The notes beneath the pieces were generated by a model. It made no database searches and had not been told where the DNA came from. It saw nothing but the letters and a program-made list of their open reading frames with translations. 64,000 nucleotides of DNA from CBFFRJ01 sp963530515 (lineage in GTDB: Bacteria > Pseudomonadota > Gammaproteobacteria > Enterobacterales > Enterobacteriaceae). The stretch spans positions 18,651 through 82,650 of the forward strand of contig CAUSEC010000026.1 of the NCBI GenBank assembly GCA_963530515.1. Reading direction: 5' to 3'. Both the position numbers and the translations under genes were made by a program. The stretch's first letter is position 1, and each line of letters begins with the position of its first letter. Shown here piece by piece: positions 29,413 through 38,204 of this stretch.

Positions 29413-30573
29413 TTAGCGGACGATCCGCGTACGCAACAGACAGTAACCTATCACGGCGGACAGCACAGACCCTGTCAGGATCCCCAACTTCGCCCAGCCC
29501 ACACTATGCGGATCCGCATCACTAAAGGCCAACGTGGCGATGAAAATGGACATGGTAAAGCCGATACCACACAGCACGCCCACCGCCATGATCTGCTTAA
29601 ACGCCGCCCCTTGCGGCAGTTTCGCCAGTTTCAGACGCAGTGCCAGCCAGCAGAAAATGGTAATCCCGACCGGTTTACCAATCAGCAGGCCCGCGATGAT
29701 CCCCAGCGGTAGCGCAGAAGTCATGCCACCCAATGAAACGCCCTCCAGCGACACGCCCGCATTCGCAAAGGCAAACAGCGGCAGGATGAGCCAGGCAACC
29801 CACGGATGAATGGTGTCCACCAGTTGACGGGCCGGAGAAACGCCGTCTTTTTCCTTCAGCGGAATAAAGAAGCCCAGGATAACGCCCGCCAGCGTGGCGT
29901 GAACACCTGACTTGAGCACTGCCGTCCACAGCACCAGCCCCACCAGGATATAAATGCCGGTACGCCGGACATTCAACATGTTCAGCACTGCCAGCGTAGC
30001 AATCGCTGCCGCCGCAACACCCAGTGCCATCATCGACAAATCGCTGGTATAGAAGAGGGCGATAATGATGATTGCGCCCAGATCGTCAATGATCGCCAGC
30101 GCCATCAGGAAAACTTTCAGCACAACCGGAACCCGATCCCCGAGCAGTGCCAGCACGCCAAGGGCAAAGGCAATGTCCGTCGCCGTTGGAATGGCCCAAC
30201 CGTGGCTGACCACCGGATCGTGAAAGTTGAACGCCAGGTAAATCAACGCCGGGGCAACCATCCCACCGAGCGCGGCAATCACCGGGAAAATCGCCTGCTG
30301 CCGGGTGGCAAGAGACCCTTTTACTAGTTCATATTTCACTTCCAGACCGACCATCAGGAAAAACACCGCCATCAACGCATCGTTGATGAATAACAGCATG
30401 TTTTTATTGATGTCCAACGCACCAAACTTGAACGCGACGGGCGTATCCAGAAAAGCCTGGTAACCAGTCTGAGTGAAGGAAAGGTTTGCACAAAGCATCG
30501 CCAGCACAGCGGCGATAATGAGGACAATGCCCCCTGATACATCGCTACTAAAGAAGCGTTGTAAGAATTTCAT
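29413..30573 (-). CDS. nhaA: Sodium/proton antiporter NhaA
   Basis: Electrogenic 2H+/Na+ antiporter of the inner membrane, 386 residues with about 12 membrane segments. The ion-site aspartates Asp163 and Asp164 (IIDDLGAIII) and Asp133 (ATDIAFALG) are at the E. coli numbers. The start MKFLQRFFSSDVSGG at 30573 was chosen by homology. Role: salt and alkaline pH tolerance; nhaR follows. Confidence 0.97.
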   Translation of the reverse strand: MKFLQRFFSSDVSGGIVLIIAAVLAMLCANLSFTQTGYQAFLDTPVAFKFGALDINKNMLLFINDALMAVFFLMVGLEVKYELVKGSLATRQQAIFPVIAALGGMVAPALIYLAFNFHDPVVSHGWAIPTATDIAFALGVLALLGDRVPVVLKVFLMALAIIDDLGAIIIIALFYTSDLSMMALGVAAAAIATLAVLNMLNVRRTGIYILVGLVLWTAVLKSGVHATLAGVILGFFIPLKEKDGVSPARQLVDTIHPWVAWLILPLFAFANAGVSLEGVSLGGMTSALPLGIIAGLLIGKPVGITIFCWLALRLKLAKLPQGAAFKQIMAVGVLCGIGFTMSIFIATLAFSDADPHSVGWAKLGILTGSVLSAVIGYCLLRTRIVR

Positions 30574-30629
30574 GATGTTCTCCCGAAATACGACTCCCTG
30601 AAAGTGCGACATAGTACCGCGACAAAAAC

Positions 30630-30676
30630 CTCGATAAAATCAGAAAATTTTTTAGAACAGACTCGGTTTTATCGAG
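30630..30676. promoter_or_regulatory. Inverted repeat upstream of nhaA
   Basis: CTCGATAAAA (30630-30639) and TTTTATCGAG (30667-30676) are exact inverse copies, 27 bp apart, 57 bp before the nhaA start. Position fits an NhaR operator or the nhaA promoter area; not verified. Confidence 0.4.
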
Positions 30677-30696
30677 TTATGGTTTTGAGCATAGTA

Positions 30697-30730
30697 CTGA
30701 AAAAGAAAAACCCGGCATAAGCGCCGGGTT
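30697..30730 (-). terminator. dnaKJ terminator
   Basis: AACCCGGC (30709-30716) and GCCGGGTT (30723-30730) form an 8-bp stem, followed on the minus strand by a T-rich run; 22 bases after the dnaJ stop. Confidence 0.9.
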
Positions 30731-30752
30731 TCATATTGATGCTGCATCGAGA

Positions 30753-31889
30753 TTAACGCGTCAAATCATCAAAGAATTTTTTCACGCCGTCGAAGAAGTT
30801 CTTCGAACGCGGGCTATTGTGCTCACCCGTTGGGCCGCCAAAACTCTCCTGCAAATCTTTGAGCAGCTGTTTCTGCTTCTCGTTCAGACCGACCGGCGTT
30901 TCAACCACTACGCGGCACAGCAGATCGCCCTGCGCACCACCACGTACCGATTTCACACCTTTACCGCGCATGCGGAACAGTTTGCCGGTTTGGGTTTCGT
31001 GTGGCACTTTCAGCTTCACGCGACCGTCCAGCGTCGGCACTTCAATTTCGCCGCCCATCGCTGCCATCGCAAAGTTGATCGGCACTTCGCAGTACAGGTT
31101 ATTGCCTTCACGCTCGAAGATCGGGTGCTGTTTCACCTGAACCTGAACGTACAGATCGCCTGCCGGCGCACCATGCTCGCCCGCTTCGCCTTCACCTGCC
31201 AGACGGATACGATCGCCCGTATCAACGCCAGCTGGGATCTTAACGGACAGGGTTTTGGTTTTCTCAACGCGACCGTGACCGTGGCATTTGTTGCACGGAT
31301 CTTTAATCAGCGTACCGCGGCCCTGGCAGTGTGGACAGGTCTGCTGTACGGCGAAGAAGCCCTGGCGCATCTGCACCTGACCCGCACCGTGACAGGTTGG
31401 ACAGGTCTGCGGCTGCGTACCTGCTTTGGCACCGCTGCCGTGGCAGACATCACATTCTTCCAGCGTCGGGATACGAATCTCTTTGCTGACGCCACGTACC
31501 GCTTCTTCCAGCGACAGTTCCATGGTGTAACGCAGGTCTGCGCCACGTGCTGCACGTTGACGACCCCGGCCACCGCCAAAGATATCGCCAAACACGTCGC
31601 CAAAGATATCGCTGAAGTCTGCGCCGCCGCCAAAGCCGCCACCGCCACCACCCATGCCGCCTTGTTCAAACGCCGCATGGCCATACTGGTCGTAGGCCGC
31701 GCGTTTTTGGGCATCGGTCAGGATTTCGTAGGCTTCTTTGATCTCTTTGAATTTGGCTTCGGCCTCTTTATCACCCTGGTTGCGGTCCGGGTGATATTTC
31801 ATGGCCAGGCGCTTATACGCCTTTTTGATTTCACGCTCTTCCGCTGTTTTGGAAACGCCTAAAATCTCGTAATAATCAAGCTTCGCCAT
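30753..31889 (-). CDS. dnaJ: Chaperone DnaJ
   Basis: Hsp40 co-chaperone of 378 residues that stimulates the DnaK ATPase and hands over substrates. J-domain at 1-70 with HPD at 33-35, a glycine/phenylalanine linker at about 75-115, four CxxCxGxG zinc repeats (CDVCHGSG, CPTCHGAG, CPHCQGRG, CNKCHGHG), then two beta domains. Start MAKLDYYEILGV at 31889. Two residues longer than E. coli because of extra glycines in the linker. Downstream of dnaK behind a strong hairpin. Confidence 0.99.
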   Translation of the reverse strand: MAKLDYYEILGVSKTAEEREIKKAYKRLAMKYHPDRNQGDKEAEAKFKEIKEAYEILTDAQKRAAYDQYGHAAFEQGGMGGGGGGFGGGADFSDIFGDVFGDIFGGGRGRQRAARGADLRYTMELSLEEAVRGVSKEIRIPTLEECDVCHGSGAKAGTQPQTCPTCHGAGQVQMRQGFFAVQQTCPHCQGRGTLIKDPCNKCHGHGRVEKTKTLSVKIPAGVDTGDRIRLAGEGEAGEHGAPAGDLYVQVQVKQHPIFEREGNNLYCEVPINFAMAAMGGEIEVPTLDGRVKLKVPHETQTGKLFRMRGKGVKSVRGGAQGDLLCRVVVETPVGLNEKQKQLLKDLQESFGGPTGEHNSPRSKNFFDGVKKFFDDLTR

Positions 31890-31914
31890 TTTTTTATCTG
31901 CCCCTAACATGCGT

Positions 31915-31947
31915 GCACGGGCGGAGAGGAAACCTCTTCGCCCGTGC
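31915..31947 (-). repeat. Hairpin between dnaK and dnaJ
   Basis: GCACGGGCGGAGAGG and CCTCTTCGCCCGTGC pair over 15 bp with one mismatch and a 3-base loop. No T-run follows on the minus strand, so it probably attenuates or stabilises rather than ends dnaK mRNA. Confidence 0.7.
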
Positions 31948-31972
31948 CAGTAATTACCCGTTCAAAGGGCGA

Positions 31973-33889
31973 TTATTTTTTGTCTTTTACTTCTTCGAAC
32001 TCAGCGTCAACAACGTCGTCGTCTTTCGCGTTGTTCGCAGAAGCATCAGCGCTGCCAGCCTGCTGCTGTGCGTGCTGCTGCTGAGCGATTTCCATCAGTT
32101 TCTGGGAAACCTGCGCCAGCGCCTGCATTTTAGCTTCGATGTCTTCTTTATCTTCGCCTTTCAGAGACGCTTCCAGCGCGCTCAGTGCAGACTCGATAGC
32201 AGTTTTGTCTTCAGCTGGCAGTTTGTCGCCGGCTTCTTCAACCTGCTTACGGGTGCTGTGCAGCAGATGGTCGCCCTGGTTACGGGTCTGAACCAGCTCT
32301 TCGAACTTACGGTCAGATTCTGCATTCGCTTCTGCTTCGCGAACCATTTTCTGAATTTCTTCTTCGTTCAGACCAGAAGAAGCCTTGATGGTGATCTTCT
32401 GCTCTTTACCGCTGTTTTTGTCCTTCGCGGAAACGTGCAGGATGCCATCAGCATCGATATCGAAGGTGACTTCGATCTGCGGCATACCGCGCGGTGCTGC
32501 GTTGATACCGTCCAGGTTAAACTGACCCAGAGACTTGTTATCGCCCGCACGTTTACGTTCACCCTGCAGCACATGGATGGTTACCGCAGACTGGTTGTCT
32601 TCAGCGGTAGAGAACACCTGGCTGTGTTTCGTTGGGATGGTGGTGTTTTTGTTGATGAGCGCAGTCATCACACCGCCCATGGTTTCGATACCCAGAGACA
32701 GCGGGGTAACGTCCAGCAGCAGTACGTCTTTAACTTCACCGGTCAGTACGCCACCCTGAACCGCAGCACCGATTGCGACCGCTTCGTCCGGGTTAACGTC
32801 TTTACGTGGCTCTTTACCAAAGAACTCAGCCACTTTCTTCTGAACCATTGGCATACGGGTCTGACCACCGACCAGGATAACGTCCTGGATATCGGATACG
32901 GACAGGCCAGCGTCCTGCAGAGCAACTTTCAGCGGCTCGATAGAACGGTTCACCAGGTCTTCTACCAGGCTTTCCAGTTTCGCACGGGTCACTTTGATGT
33001 TCATGTGTTTAGGACCGGTCGCGTCTGCGGTGATGTACGGCAGGTTCACGTCGGTCTGCTGAGCGGAAGACAGCTCGATCTTCGCTTTCTCAGCGGCTTC
33101 TTTCAGGCGCTGCATGGCCAGCGGATCGTTACGCAGGTCAATGCCCTGATCTTTCTTGAACTCATCAACGAGGTAGTTGATCAGACGGGTATCGAAGTCT
33201 TCACCACCCAGGTGGGTATCACCGTTGGTTGCCAGAACTTCGAAGGTTTTTTCGCCGTCAACTTCGTCGATTTCGATAATAGAAATATCGAAGGTACCAC
33301 CACCCAGGTCGTAAACCGCGATAGTACGGTTGCCAACTTCTTTATCCAGACCGTAAGCCAGTGCAGCAGCGGTTGGTTCGTTGATGATACGTTTTACTTC
33401 CAGACCTGCGATACGGCCAGCATCTTTGGTTGCCTGACGCTGAGCATCGTTGAAGTATGCAGGAACGGTGATAACAGCTTCAGTTACCGGCTCACCCAGG
33501 TAATCTTCAGCGGTTTTCTTCATTTTTTTCAGCACTTCAGCAGAAATCTGCGGTGGTGCAGTTTTGGTGCCTTTCACATCAAGCCATGCATCGCCGTTAT
33601 CTGCCGCGATGATTTTGTAAGGCATGATGGAAACGTCACGCTGAACTTCTTCGTCCTGGAAGCGGCGGCCGATCAGGCGTTTAATCGCAAACAGGGTGTT
33701 TTGCGGGTTTGTCACTGCCTGACGTTTAGCCGGCTGACCAACCAGAGTTTCACCATCCTGGGTATAAGCAATGATAGAAGGCGTGGTGCGATCGCCCTCG
33801 GCGTTCTCCAGCACGCGTGCAGTAGTGCCATCCATAATCGCTACACAAGAGTTGGTAGTACCCAGGTCGATACCAATAATTTTACCCAT
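31973..33889 (-). CDS. dnaK: Chaperone DnaK
   Basis: Hsp70 of 638 residues, the E. coli length. N-terminal ATPase domain with IGIDLGTTNSCVA and VYDLGGGTFDISI phosphate loops, substrate domain from about 390, and the C-terminal tail EFEEVKDKK. Works with DnaJ and GrpE in folding, and controls sigma-32. Transcribed from the heat-shock promoter just upstream. Confidence 0.99.
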   Translation of the reverse strand: MGKIIGIDLGTTNSCVAIMDGTTARVLENAEGDRTTPSIIAYTQDGETLVGQPAKRQAVTNPQNTLFAIKRLIGRRFQDEEVQRDVSIMPYKIIAADNGDAWLDVKGTKTAPPQISAEVLKKMKKTAEDYLGEPVTEAVITVPAYFNDAQRQATKDAGRIAGLEVKRIINEPTAAALAYGLDKEVGNRTIAVYDLGGGTFDISIIEIDEVDGEKTFEVLATNGDTHLGGEDFDTRLINYLVDEFKKDQGIDLRNDPLAMQRLKEAAEKAKIELSSAQQTDVNLPYITADATGPKHMNIKVTRAKLESLVEDLVNRSIEPLKVALQDAGLSVSDIQDVILVGGQTRMPMVQKKVAEFFGKEPRKDVNPDEAVAIGAAVQGGVLTGEVKDVLLLDVTPLSLGIETMGGVMTALINKNTTIPTKHSQVFSTAEDNQSAVTIHVLQGERKRAGDNKSLGQFNLDGINAAPRGMPQIEVTFDIDADGILHVSAKDKNSGKEQKITIKASSGLNEEEIQKMVREAEANAESDRKFEELVQTRNQGDHLLHSTRKQVEEAGDKLPAEDKTAIESALSALEASLKGEDKEDIEAKMQALAQVSQKLMEIAQQQHAQQQAGSADASANNAKDDDVVDAEFEEVKDKK

Positions 33890-34197
33890 CTAAACGTCTC
33901 CACTAAAAATTCAGTCAACATGTGGTTGTGAACCTGTAATAAGGGCGAATTGTGGAGTTTCAACTGCTCCCCTTCGCTTTTTTTCAGGCCCGCAACACTG
34001 CGGTTGACTACAAGATGGGGTCGTAACGGTACTCATCAAGGGGGAAGGATTAAAAAATTTTTTAATTTCCACCTGCTCAGATCATAGACACAGGCAATTC
34101 GGCTATTTATGATGCCGCCGCCCTGCCCATTTAGATGGATACGGGCAATGGTTTTACTTTCCGCATATTATTAAATGATGATTTATTTTGAGGAATT
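33890..34197. promoter_or_regulatory. dnaK-satP divergent intergenic region
   Basis: 308 bp holding the dnaK heat-shock promoter near its middle and, beyond an AT-rich block (AAAAAATTTTTTAA, 34052-34065), the leader of satP with GAGG before its ATG. No further gene is visible; E. coli carries yaaW and yaaI here, which are missing. Confidence 0.75.
34013..34044 (-). promoter_or_regulatory. Sigma-32 heat-shock promoter of dnaKJ
   Basis: On the minus strand CCCCCTTGA (34044-34036) and CCCCATCT (34020-34013) match the sigma-32 -35 (CTTGAA) and -10 (CCCCAT) elements with normal spacing, as at the main E. coli dnaK promoter. Confidence 0.9.
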
Positions 34198-34764
34198 ATG
34201 GGCGACTCTAAGTTGGCTAATCCGGCACCGCTGGGCTTAATGGGCTTCGGCATGACCACTATTCTGCTTAACCTGCACAATATTGGTATGTTCCCGCTGG
34301 ATGGCATTATCCTGGCTATGGGTATTTTTTATGGTGGTATCGCACAAATTTTCGCAGGCTTGCTGGAATTCAAAAAAGGCAACACCTTTGGTTTAACCGC
34401 ATTTACCTCTTACGGTTCATTCTGGTTAACTCTGGTTGCTATCCTGCTGCTGCCGAAAATGGGTCTGGCTGACGCGGCGAACGGTCACTTCCTGGGTGTC
34501 TACCTGGGTATCTGGGGCGTGTTCACGTTGTTTATGTTCTTTGGCACGCTGAAAGGCGCGCGTATGCTGCAGTTCGTGTTCCTGAGCCTGACCGTGCTGT
34601 TCGCACTGCTGGCTGTCGGTCACCTGGCAGACAACGAAAGCATCGTTCACATCGCTGGCTGGATTGGCCTGGTGTGTGGTGCAAGCGCGATTTACCTGGC
34701 GATGGGTGAAGTTCTGAACGAGCAATACGGTCGTACCGTACTGCCGATTGGCGAACAGCACTAA
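34198..34764 (+). CDS. satP: Succinate-acetate/proton symporter SatP
   Basis: Acetate/succinate uptake protein of the GPR1/FUN34/YaaH family, 188 residues with six membrane segments. The signature NPAPLGLMGFGMTT is at residues 8-21. Forms a hexameric inner-membrane channel in characterised relatives. GAGG precedes the ATG. A hairpin at about 34773-34797 follows the stop. Confidence 0.96.
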   Translation: MGDSKLANPAPLGLMGFGMTTILLNLHNIGMFPLDGIILAMGIFYGGIAQIFAGLLEFKKGNTFGLTAFTSYGSFWLTLVAILLLPKMGLADAANGHFLGVYLGIWGVFTLFMFFGTLKGARMLQFVFLSLTVLFALLAVGHLADNESIVHIAGWIGLVCGASAIYLAMGEVLNEQYGRTVLPIGEQH

Positions 34765-34772
34765 TCTCCTCC

Positions 34773-34800
34773 TTCGTGCCTGCCTTGCGGGCACGAATTT
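34773..34800 (+). terminator. Possible satP terminator
   Basis: TTCGTGCC (34773-34780) and GGCACGAA (34790-34797) form an 8-bp stem with a short T-run and a pyrimidine-rich tail. Confidence 0.5.
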
Positions 34801-34859
34801 CCTCCTCCCCTCTTTTCTCTTTACGCCTCGATTGATTACCTGTTAACCCGCTTTATGGG

Positions 34860-36149
34860 ATGATGGCACTCTTCCTCATTATTAAGACGCGGATGATGAC
34901 CTCAATTCAGGGCCGAACTTACGGGCTTCAACGCTGGGTTGCACTTCTTCTCACCGGTATCCTGGCCGGGCTTGGCGGCATGCTGCTGGCTATGCTGCTG
35001 CATGAGATCCAACATCTTGCCTGGGGCTACAGCCAGAACTTACTGATAAGCCCGCAAACATTTTTAGACGGTGTCACCGATGCCAGCGCCCAGCGGCGTT
35101 TTATCGTGCTGGTGGCAGCAGGGGTCGTGGCCGGATGCGGATGGTGGTTACTGGCACGCTATGGCAAAAAACGCGTCAGCATCGGCGCGGCAGTCGCTGA
35201 TGCCAGTAAACCCATGCCGCCTCTGACGACACTTGCCCATATTCTTTTGCAAATCATCACCGTGGCGATGGGTTCACCGCTTGGGCGCGAAGTCGCACCG
35301 CGTGAGGCAGGGGCGCTTTTTGCGGGCGGGGTAGCCCGTCGCCTGCACCTGAACGCGGCAGATATTCAGCTGATGACCGCCTGCGGCGCAGGTGCGGGTC
35401 TTGCTGCCGTGTACAACGTCCCGCTGGCAGGCGCTATTTTTACCCTTGAAGTGCTGCTGGTGAGTTTTAGCTGGGATGCGGCCATCGCCGCCCTGGTGAC
35501 CTCTGCCCTCGCCGCCTGGGTGGCCTCGCTGGGACTGGGCGACGAGCACCAGTACCGCTTCACGGCAGAGTTTGCAGCCAGCTCACTGGTTTTCTGGGCC
35601 GTACTGTGTGGCCCACTGCTGGGGGCCGCCGCGTTTATTTTCCGCCACTTCACCCAGTACGCCCGCAGTAAAGTGCAGGATAACTGGCAAATGCCGTTGA
35701 TAAGCCTTGTGGCCTTTACGCTGCTCGGCGTCGGTACTGTCTGGTTCCCAGAATTACCGGGCAACGGTAAAGGTGCCGCGCAGTTGGCCTTGAGCGGGGA
35801 GATGACCGCAACGCTTGCCGCCATCCTGCTGGTCCTCAAGGTGTTTCTGATCTGCGCGGTTATCCGTGGTGGTGCGGCCGGTGGGCTGCTGACGCCCGGC
35901 CTTGCGGTAGGCGGCTTATTGGGCTCGCTCCTGTTTCTGATTGCCGGGCATTTCTTCCCCGGCAGCGACATGGAGAGCGTTGCGCTACTGGGTGCCGCGG
36001 GATTCTTAGCCGCATCGGCCCACATGCCGGTCACCACATTAGCGTTAATGATGGAATCCACCCGCATGGATCACAGCTTCCTGGTGCCGGTTGCCCTCTG
36101 TATTGCAGGGTCGTATGCCACCTGCCGCGCGCTGGAACGCCGGGGATAA
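34860..36149 (+). CDS. CLC-family chloride channel/antiporter-like protein
   Basis: Membrane protein of up to 429 residues with about 10-12 hydrophobic segments and CLC family motifs. GSPLGREVAPREAG (about 139-152) corresponds to the GREGP ion-gate region, AAVYNVPLAGAIFTLEV to the next motif, and GGAAGGLLTPGLAVGG to the GxFxP region. The gate motif is altered (GREVAP instead of GREGP), and no clear GSGIP segment is seen, so transport mode is uncertain. Starts at 34860 or at 34893 are possible; neither has a strong ribosome site. Not clearly E. coli ClcA or ClcB. Not present here in K-12. Confidence 0.85.
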   Translation: MMALFLIIKTRMMTSIQGRTYGLQRWVALLLTGILAGLGGMLLAMLLHEIQHLAWGYSQNLLISPQTFLDGVTDASAQRRFIVLVAAGVVAGCGWWLLARYGKKRVSIGAAVADASKPMPPLTTLAHILLQIITVAMGSPLGREVAPREAGALFAGGVARRLHLNAADIQLMTACGAGAGLAAVYNVPLAGAIFTLEVLLVSFSWDAAIAALVTSALAAWVASLGLGDEHQYRFTAEFAASSLVFWAVLCGPLLGAAAFIFRHFTQYARSKVQDNWQMPLISLVAFTLLGVGTVWFPELPGNGKGAAQLALSGEMTATLAAILLVLKVFLICAVIRGGAAGGLLTPGLAVGGLLGSLLFLIAGHFFPGSDMESVALLGAAGFLAASAHMPVTTLALMMESTRMDHSFLVPVALCIAGSYATCRALERRG

Positions 36150-36208
36150 GTTCATTTTTCATGCAGAACAATAACCGTTCTTAAACGAATCGTTGATATC
36201 CGCAACAC

Positions 36209-36227
36209 TTAATTGATAAGCATTATC
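36209..36227. promoter_or_regulatory. Candidate Fur box
   Basis: TGATAAGCATTATC at 36214-36227 differs at one base from the Fur consensus half TGATAATCATTATC; about 14 of 19 positions match overall. It sits upstream of a FecCD-type importer, a usual Fur target. Confidence 0.65.
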
Positions 36228-36270
36228 ATTTCTATTATGTTCGCCGGGAGCATCCCGGTGAATGGATTTC

Positions 36271-36327
36271 ATGCAACAACCCAGACAGGCACGTCGGGTG
36301 GGATAAACCCCTTTGGTTGAGTTGCAT
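36271..36327 (+). ncRNA. Folded leader element, possible riboswitch or cis-RNA
   Basis: Outer stem ATGCAAC (36271-36277) with GTTGCAT (36321-36327). Inside are hairpin ACCC-A-GAC (36279-36286) with GTCGGGT (36293-36299), and a small GGG/CCC hairpin (36300-36310). The fold is a three-way junction immediately before AAGG and the start codon. It matches no riboswitch class I recognise; base pairs were read by eye. Confidence 0.35.
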
Positions 36328-36338
36328 AAGGTTAGACA

Positions 36339-37412
36339 ATGAGTTCCACCCTCACCGCCAGCGCGAAGTCTGACGAGTCAGCCGTGGCGTCGCATTACAG
36401 AAAAGTCCTGCTGCGGCGTTTTATCCTGGCGGGCGCTATCCTGCTGTTCATTCTGTTATCACTGCTTCTTGATTTCACTCTCGGCCCCTCTGGCCTGTCT
36501 GTTTCCACGCTCTGGCAAACGTTATTTGATGCGGCTTCCGTGGATGCCGGTACCCGGGTCATCGTCTGGGAACTGCGCCTGCCCTTCGCCCTGATGGCGG
36601 TCGTGGTCGGCATGGGACTGGGCCTTGCCGGTGCCGAGATGCAAACCATCCTCAATAACCCACTGGCCAGCCCGTTCACGCTGGGCGTCTCCTCGGCAGC
36701 CTCTTTTGGCGCAGCGCTGGCGATCATCCTGGGCATCGGGATCCCAGGGATCCCCGATCAGTGGTTTATCTCCGTGAATGCGTTTGTCTTTGCTCTGATG
36801 GCCTGTTTCGTACTCGACGGCATCAGCCGCTGGACGCGGGTTGCCACCTCCGGCGTGGTGCTGTTTGGCATCGCGCTGGTGTTCACTTTCAACGCACTTA
36901 TCTCCATTCTGCAGTTCGTCGCCAGTGAAGATACCCTGCAAGGACTGGTCTTCTGGACGATGGGCAGCCTGGCCCGCGCCTCCTGGGACAAACTCGCCAT
37001 CCTGCTCGTTGCCCTGCTGATTATCGTGCCGCTGTCGATGCGCAATGCCTGGAAGCTGACCGCCCTGCGTCTGGGGGAAGATCGCGCCGTCAGCTTCGGC
37101 ATCAATGTGCGCAAGCTGCGCCTGGCCACGCTCCTGCGCATCAGCATTATTTCGGCGCTTACCGTGGCCTTCGTCGGCCCCATCGGATTTATCGGCCTGG
37201 TGGCACCGCATATCTCACGCATGATGTTTGGCGAGGATCACCGCTTTTATCTGCCCGGCAGTATGTTGATTGGCGCACTGGTGCTCTCTCTGGCCTCGGT
37301 GCTGTCTAAAAACATTGTCGCAGGCGTCATCATTCCCGTTGGAATCGTGACCTCGCTGGTTGGCGTTCCCTTCTTCCTCAGCATCATTATTCGCCACCGG
37401 GGAACGTTATGA
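36339..37412 (+). CDS. FecCD-type ABC importer permease
   Basis: Inner-membrane permease of the iron-siderophore/cobalamin family, 357 residues with about nine membrane segments. Typical FecCD segments: LRLPFALMAVVVGMGLGLAG, NPLASPFTLGVSSAA, and GPIGFIGLVAPHISRM near residue 285. First gene of a permease-ATPase-binding protein operon. Its stop overlaps the ATPase start. The Fur-box candidate upstream suggests iron-chelate import; cobalamin or another metal chelate cannot be excluded. Confidence 0.92.
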   Translation: MSSTLTASAKSDESAVASHYRKVLLRRFILAGAILLFILLSLLLDFTLGPSGLSVSTLWQTLFDAASVDAGTRVIVWELRLPFALMAVVVGMGLGLAGAEMQTILNNPLASPFTLGVSSAASFGAALAIILGIGIPGIPDQWFISVNAFVFALMACFVLDGISRWTRVATSGVVLFGIALVFTFNALISILQFVASEDTLQGLVFWTMGSLARASWDKLAILLVALLIIVPLSMRNAWKLTALRLGEDRAVSFGINVRKLRLATLLRISIISALTVAFVGPIGFIGLVAPHISRMMFGEDHRFYLPGSMLIGALVLSLASVLSKNIVAGVIIPVGIVTSLVGVPFFLSIIIRHRGTL

Positions 37413-38185
37413 CCGACGGACTGAAAATCAGCGACCTGCATACCGGCTATCGTAAAAAGAAAATCATCGATGGGCTGAATACCCCCCTGCTGCCGCGCGG
37501 CAAAATCACCGCCCTGCTCGGGCCGAACGGTTCGGGCAAATCCACCCTGCTTCGCGCGCTGGCCGACCTTAACCCGGCGCAGGGAAAACTTGAGCTCAAC
37601 GGCGAAGACCTGATGAAACTGCCGTCCTCGAAGCGGGCACAGAAAGTGGTCTACCTGCCGCAATCGCTACCGCAGGGTGTTCATCTGCATGCGATCGAGT
37701 CGGTAATAGTGGCCCGCCGGGCCAGCGGTTTTGACGCACAGGGGAATGTCGAAAAAGAGGCTTATGACATTTTGCACAAGCTGGGGATTTCGCATCTGGC
37801 GATGAGTTTTCTTGACCAGCTTTCCGGCGGGCAAAAACAGCTGATTGGCCTGGCGCAGTCGCTCATTCGTAAACCCGACCTGCTGCTGCTTGATGAGCCG
37901 CTCAGCGCCCTCGACCTCAACTATCAGTTCCATGTGATGGACATTGTCGCCCGCGAAACGCGCCTGCGTAACATCGTGACGGTGGTGGTTATCCATGACA
38001 TCAACATTGCCCTGCGTCATGCCGAATACGCGGTGATGCTGAAAAATGGCGGCCTGGTCGCCAGCGGCGTACCGGATGAGGTTGTGACGCCTGCGAATCT
38101 GGCCACCGTCTACGGCGTAAAGGGGCGGGTCGAATTTTGTTCACAAGGGCTGCCACACGTGGTGGTCGATGGTTTAACACTATAA
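37409..38185 (+). CDS. ABC importer ATPase, FecE-like
   Basis: ATP-binding subunit of 258 residues. Walker A GPNGSGKST (about 38-46), signature LSGGQKQL (about 138-145), Walker B LLLLDEPLSALD (about 157-168) and the switch histidine in VVIHDINIALRH. Starts 4 bases inside the permease gene and is followed after 19 bases by the binding-protein gene. Powers the FecCD-type importer. Confidence 0.93.
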   Translation: MTDGLKISDLHTGYRKKKIIDGLNTPLLPRGKITALLGPNGSGKSTLLRALADLNPAQGKLELNGEDLMKLPSSKRAQKVVYLPQSLPQGVHLHAIESVIVARRASGFDAQGNVEKEAYDILHKLGISHLAMSFLDQLSGGQKQLIGLAQSLIRKPDLLLLDEPLSALDLNYQFHVMDIVARETRLRNIVTVVVIHDINIALRHAEYAVMLKNGGLVASGVPDEVVTPANLATVYGVKGRVEFCSQGLPHVVVDGLTL

Positions 38186-38204
38186 AAAGGAAGACGGGGA
38201 AATC

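Larger units (their letters stand above)
36150..36338 (+). promoter_or_regulatory. Leader of the FecCD-type importer operon
   Basis: 189 bp with a Fur-box candidate (36209-36227), a -10-like TATTAT (36233-36238), a perfect 8-bp hairpin (36242-36260) and a compact folded segment (36271-36327), ending in AAGG before the ATG at 36339. Suggests transcriptional iron control plus a structured 5' leader. Confidence 0.7.

Noticed and set aside
31913..33931. 672-codon open frame on the plus strand opposite dnaK
   Set aside because: It is exactly antisense to dnaK, whose strong codon bias keeps the opposite frame open; composition is Phe/Val/Arg-rich with no domain and no ribosome site.
36242..36260. 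Perfect hairpin before the FecCD-type operon considered as a terminator
   Set aside because: No T-run follows on either strand and it lies within the leader of the next operon.
36271..36327. Folded leader considered as a hammerhead, cobalamin or Moco element
   Set aside because: The conserved core bases of those classes are not present, so it was left as unclassified.
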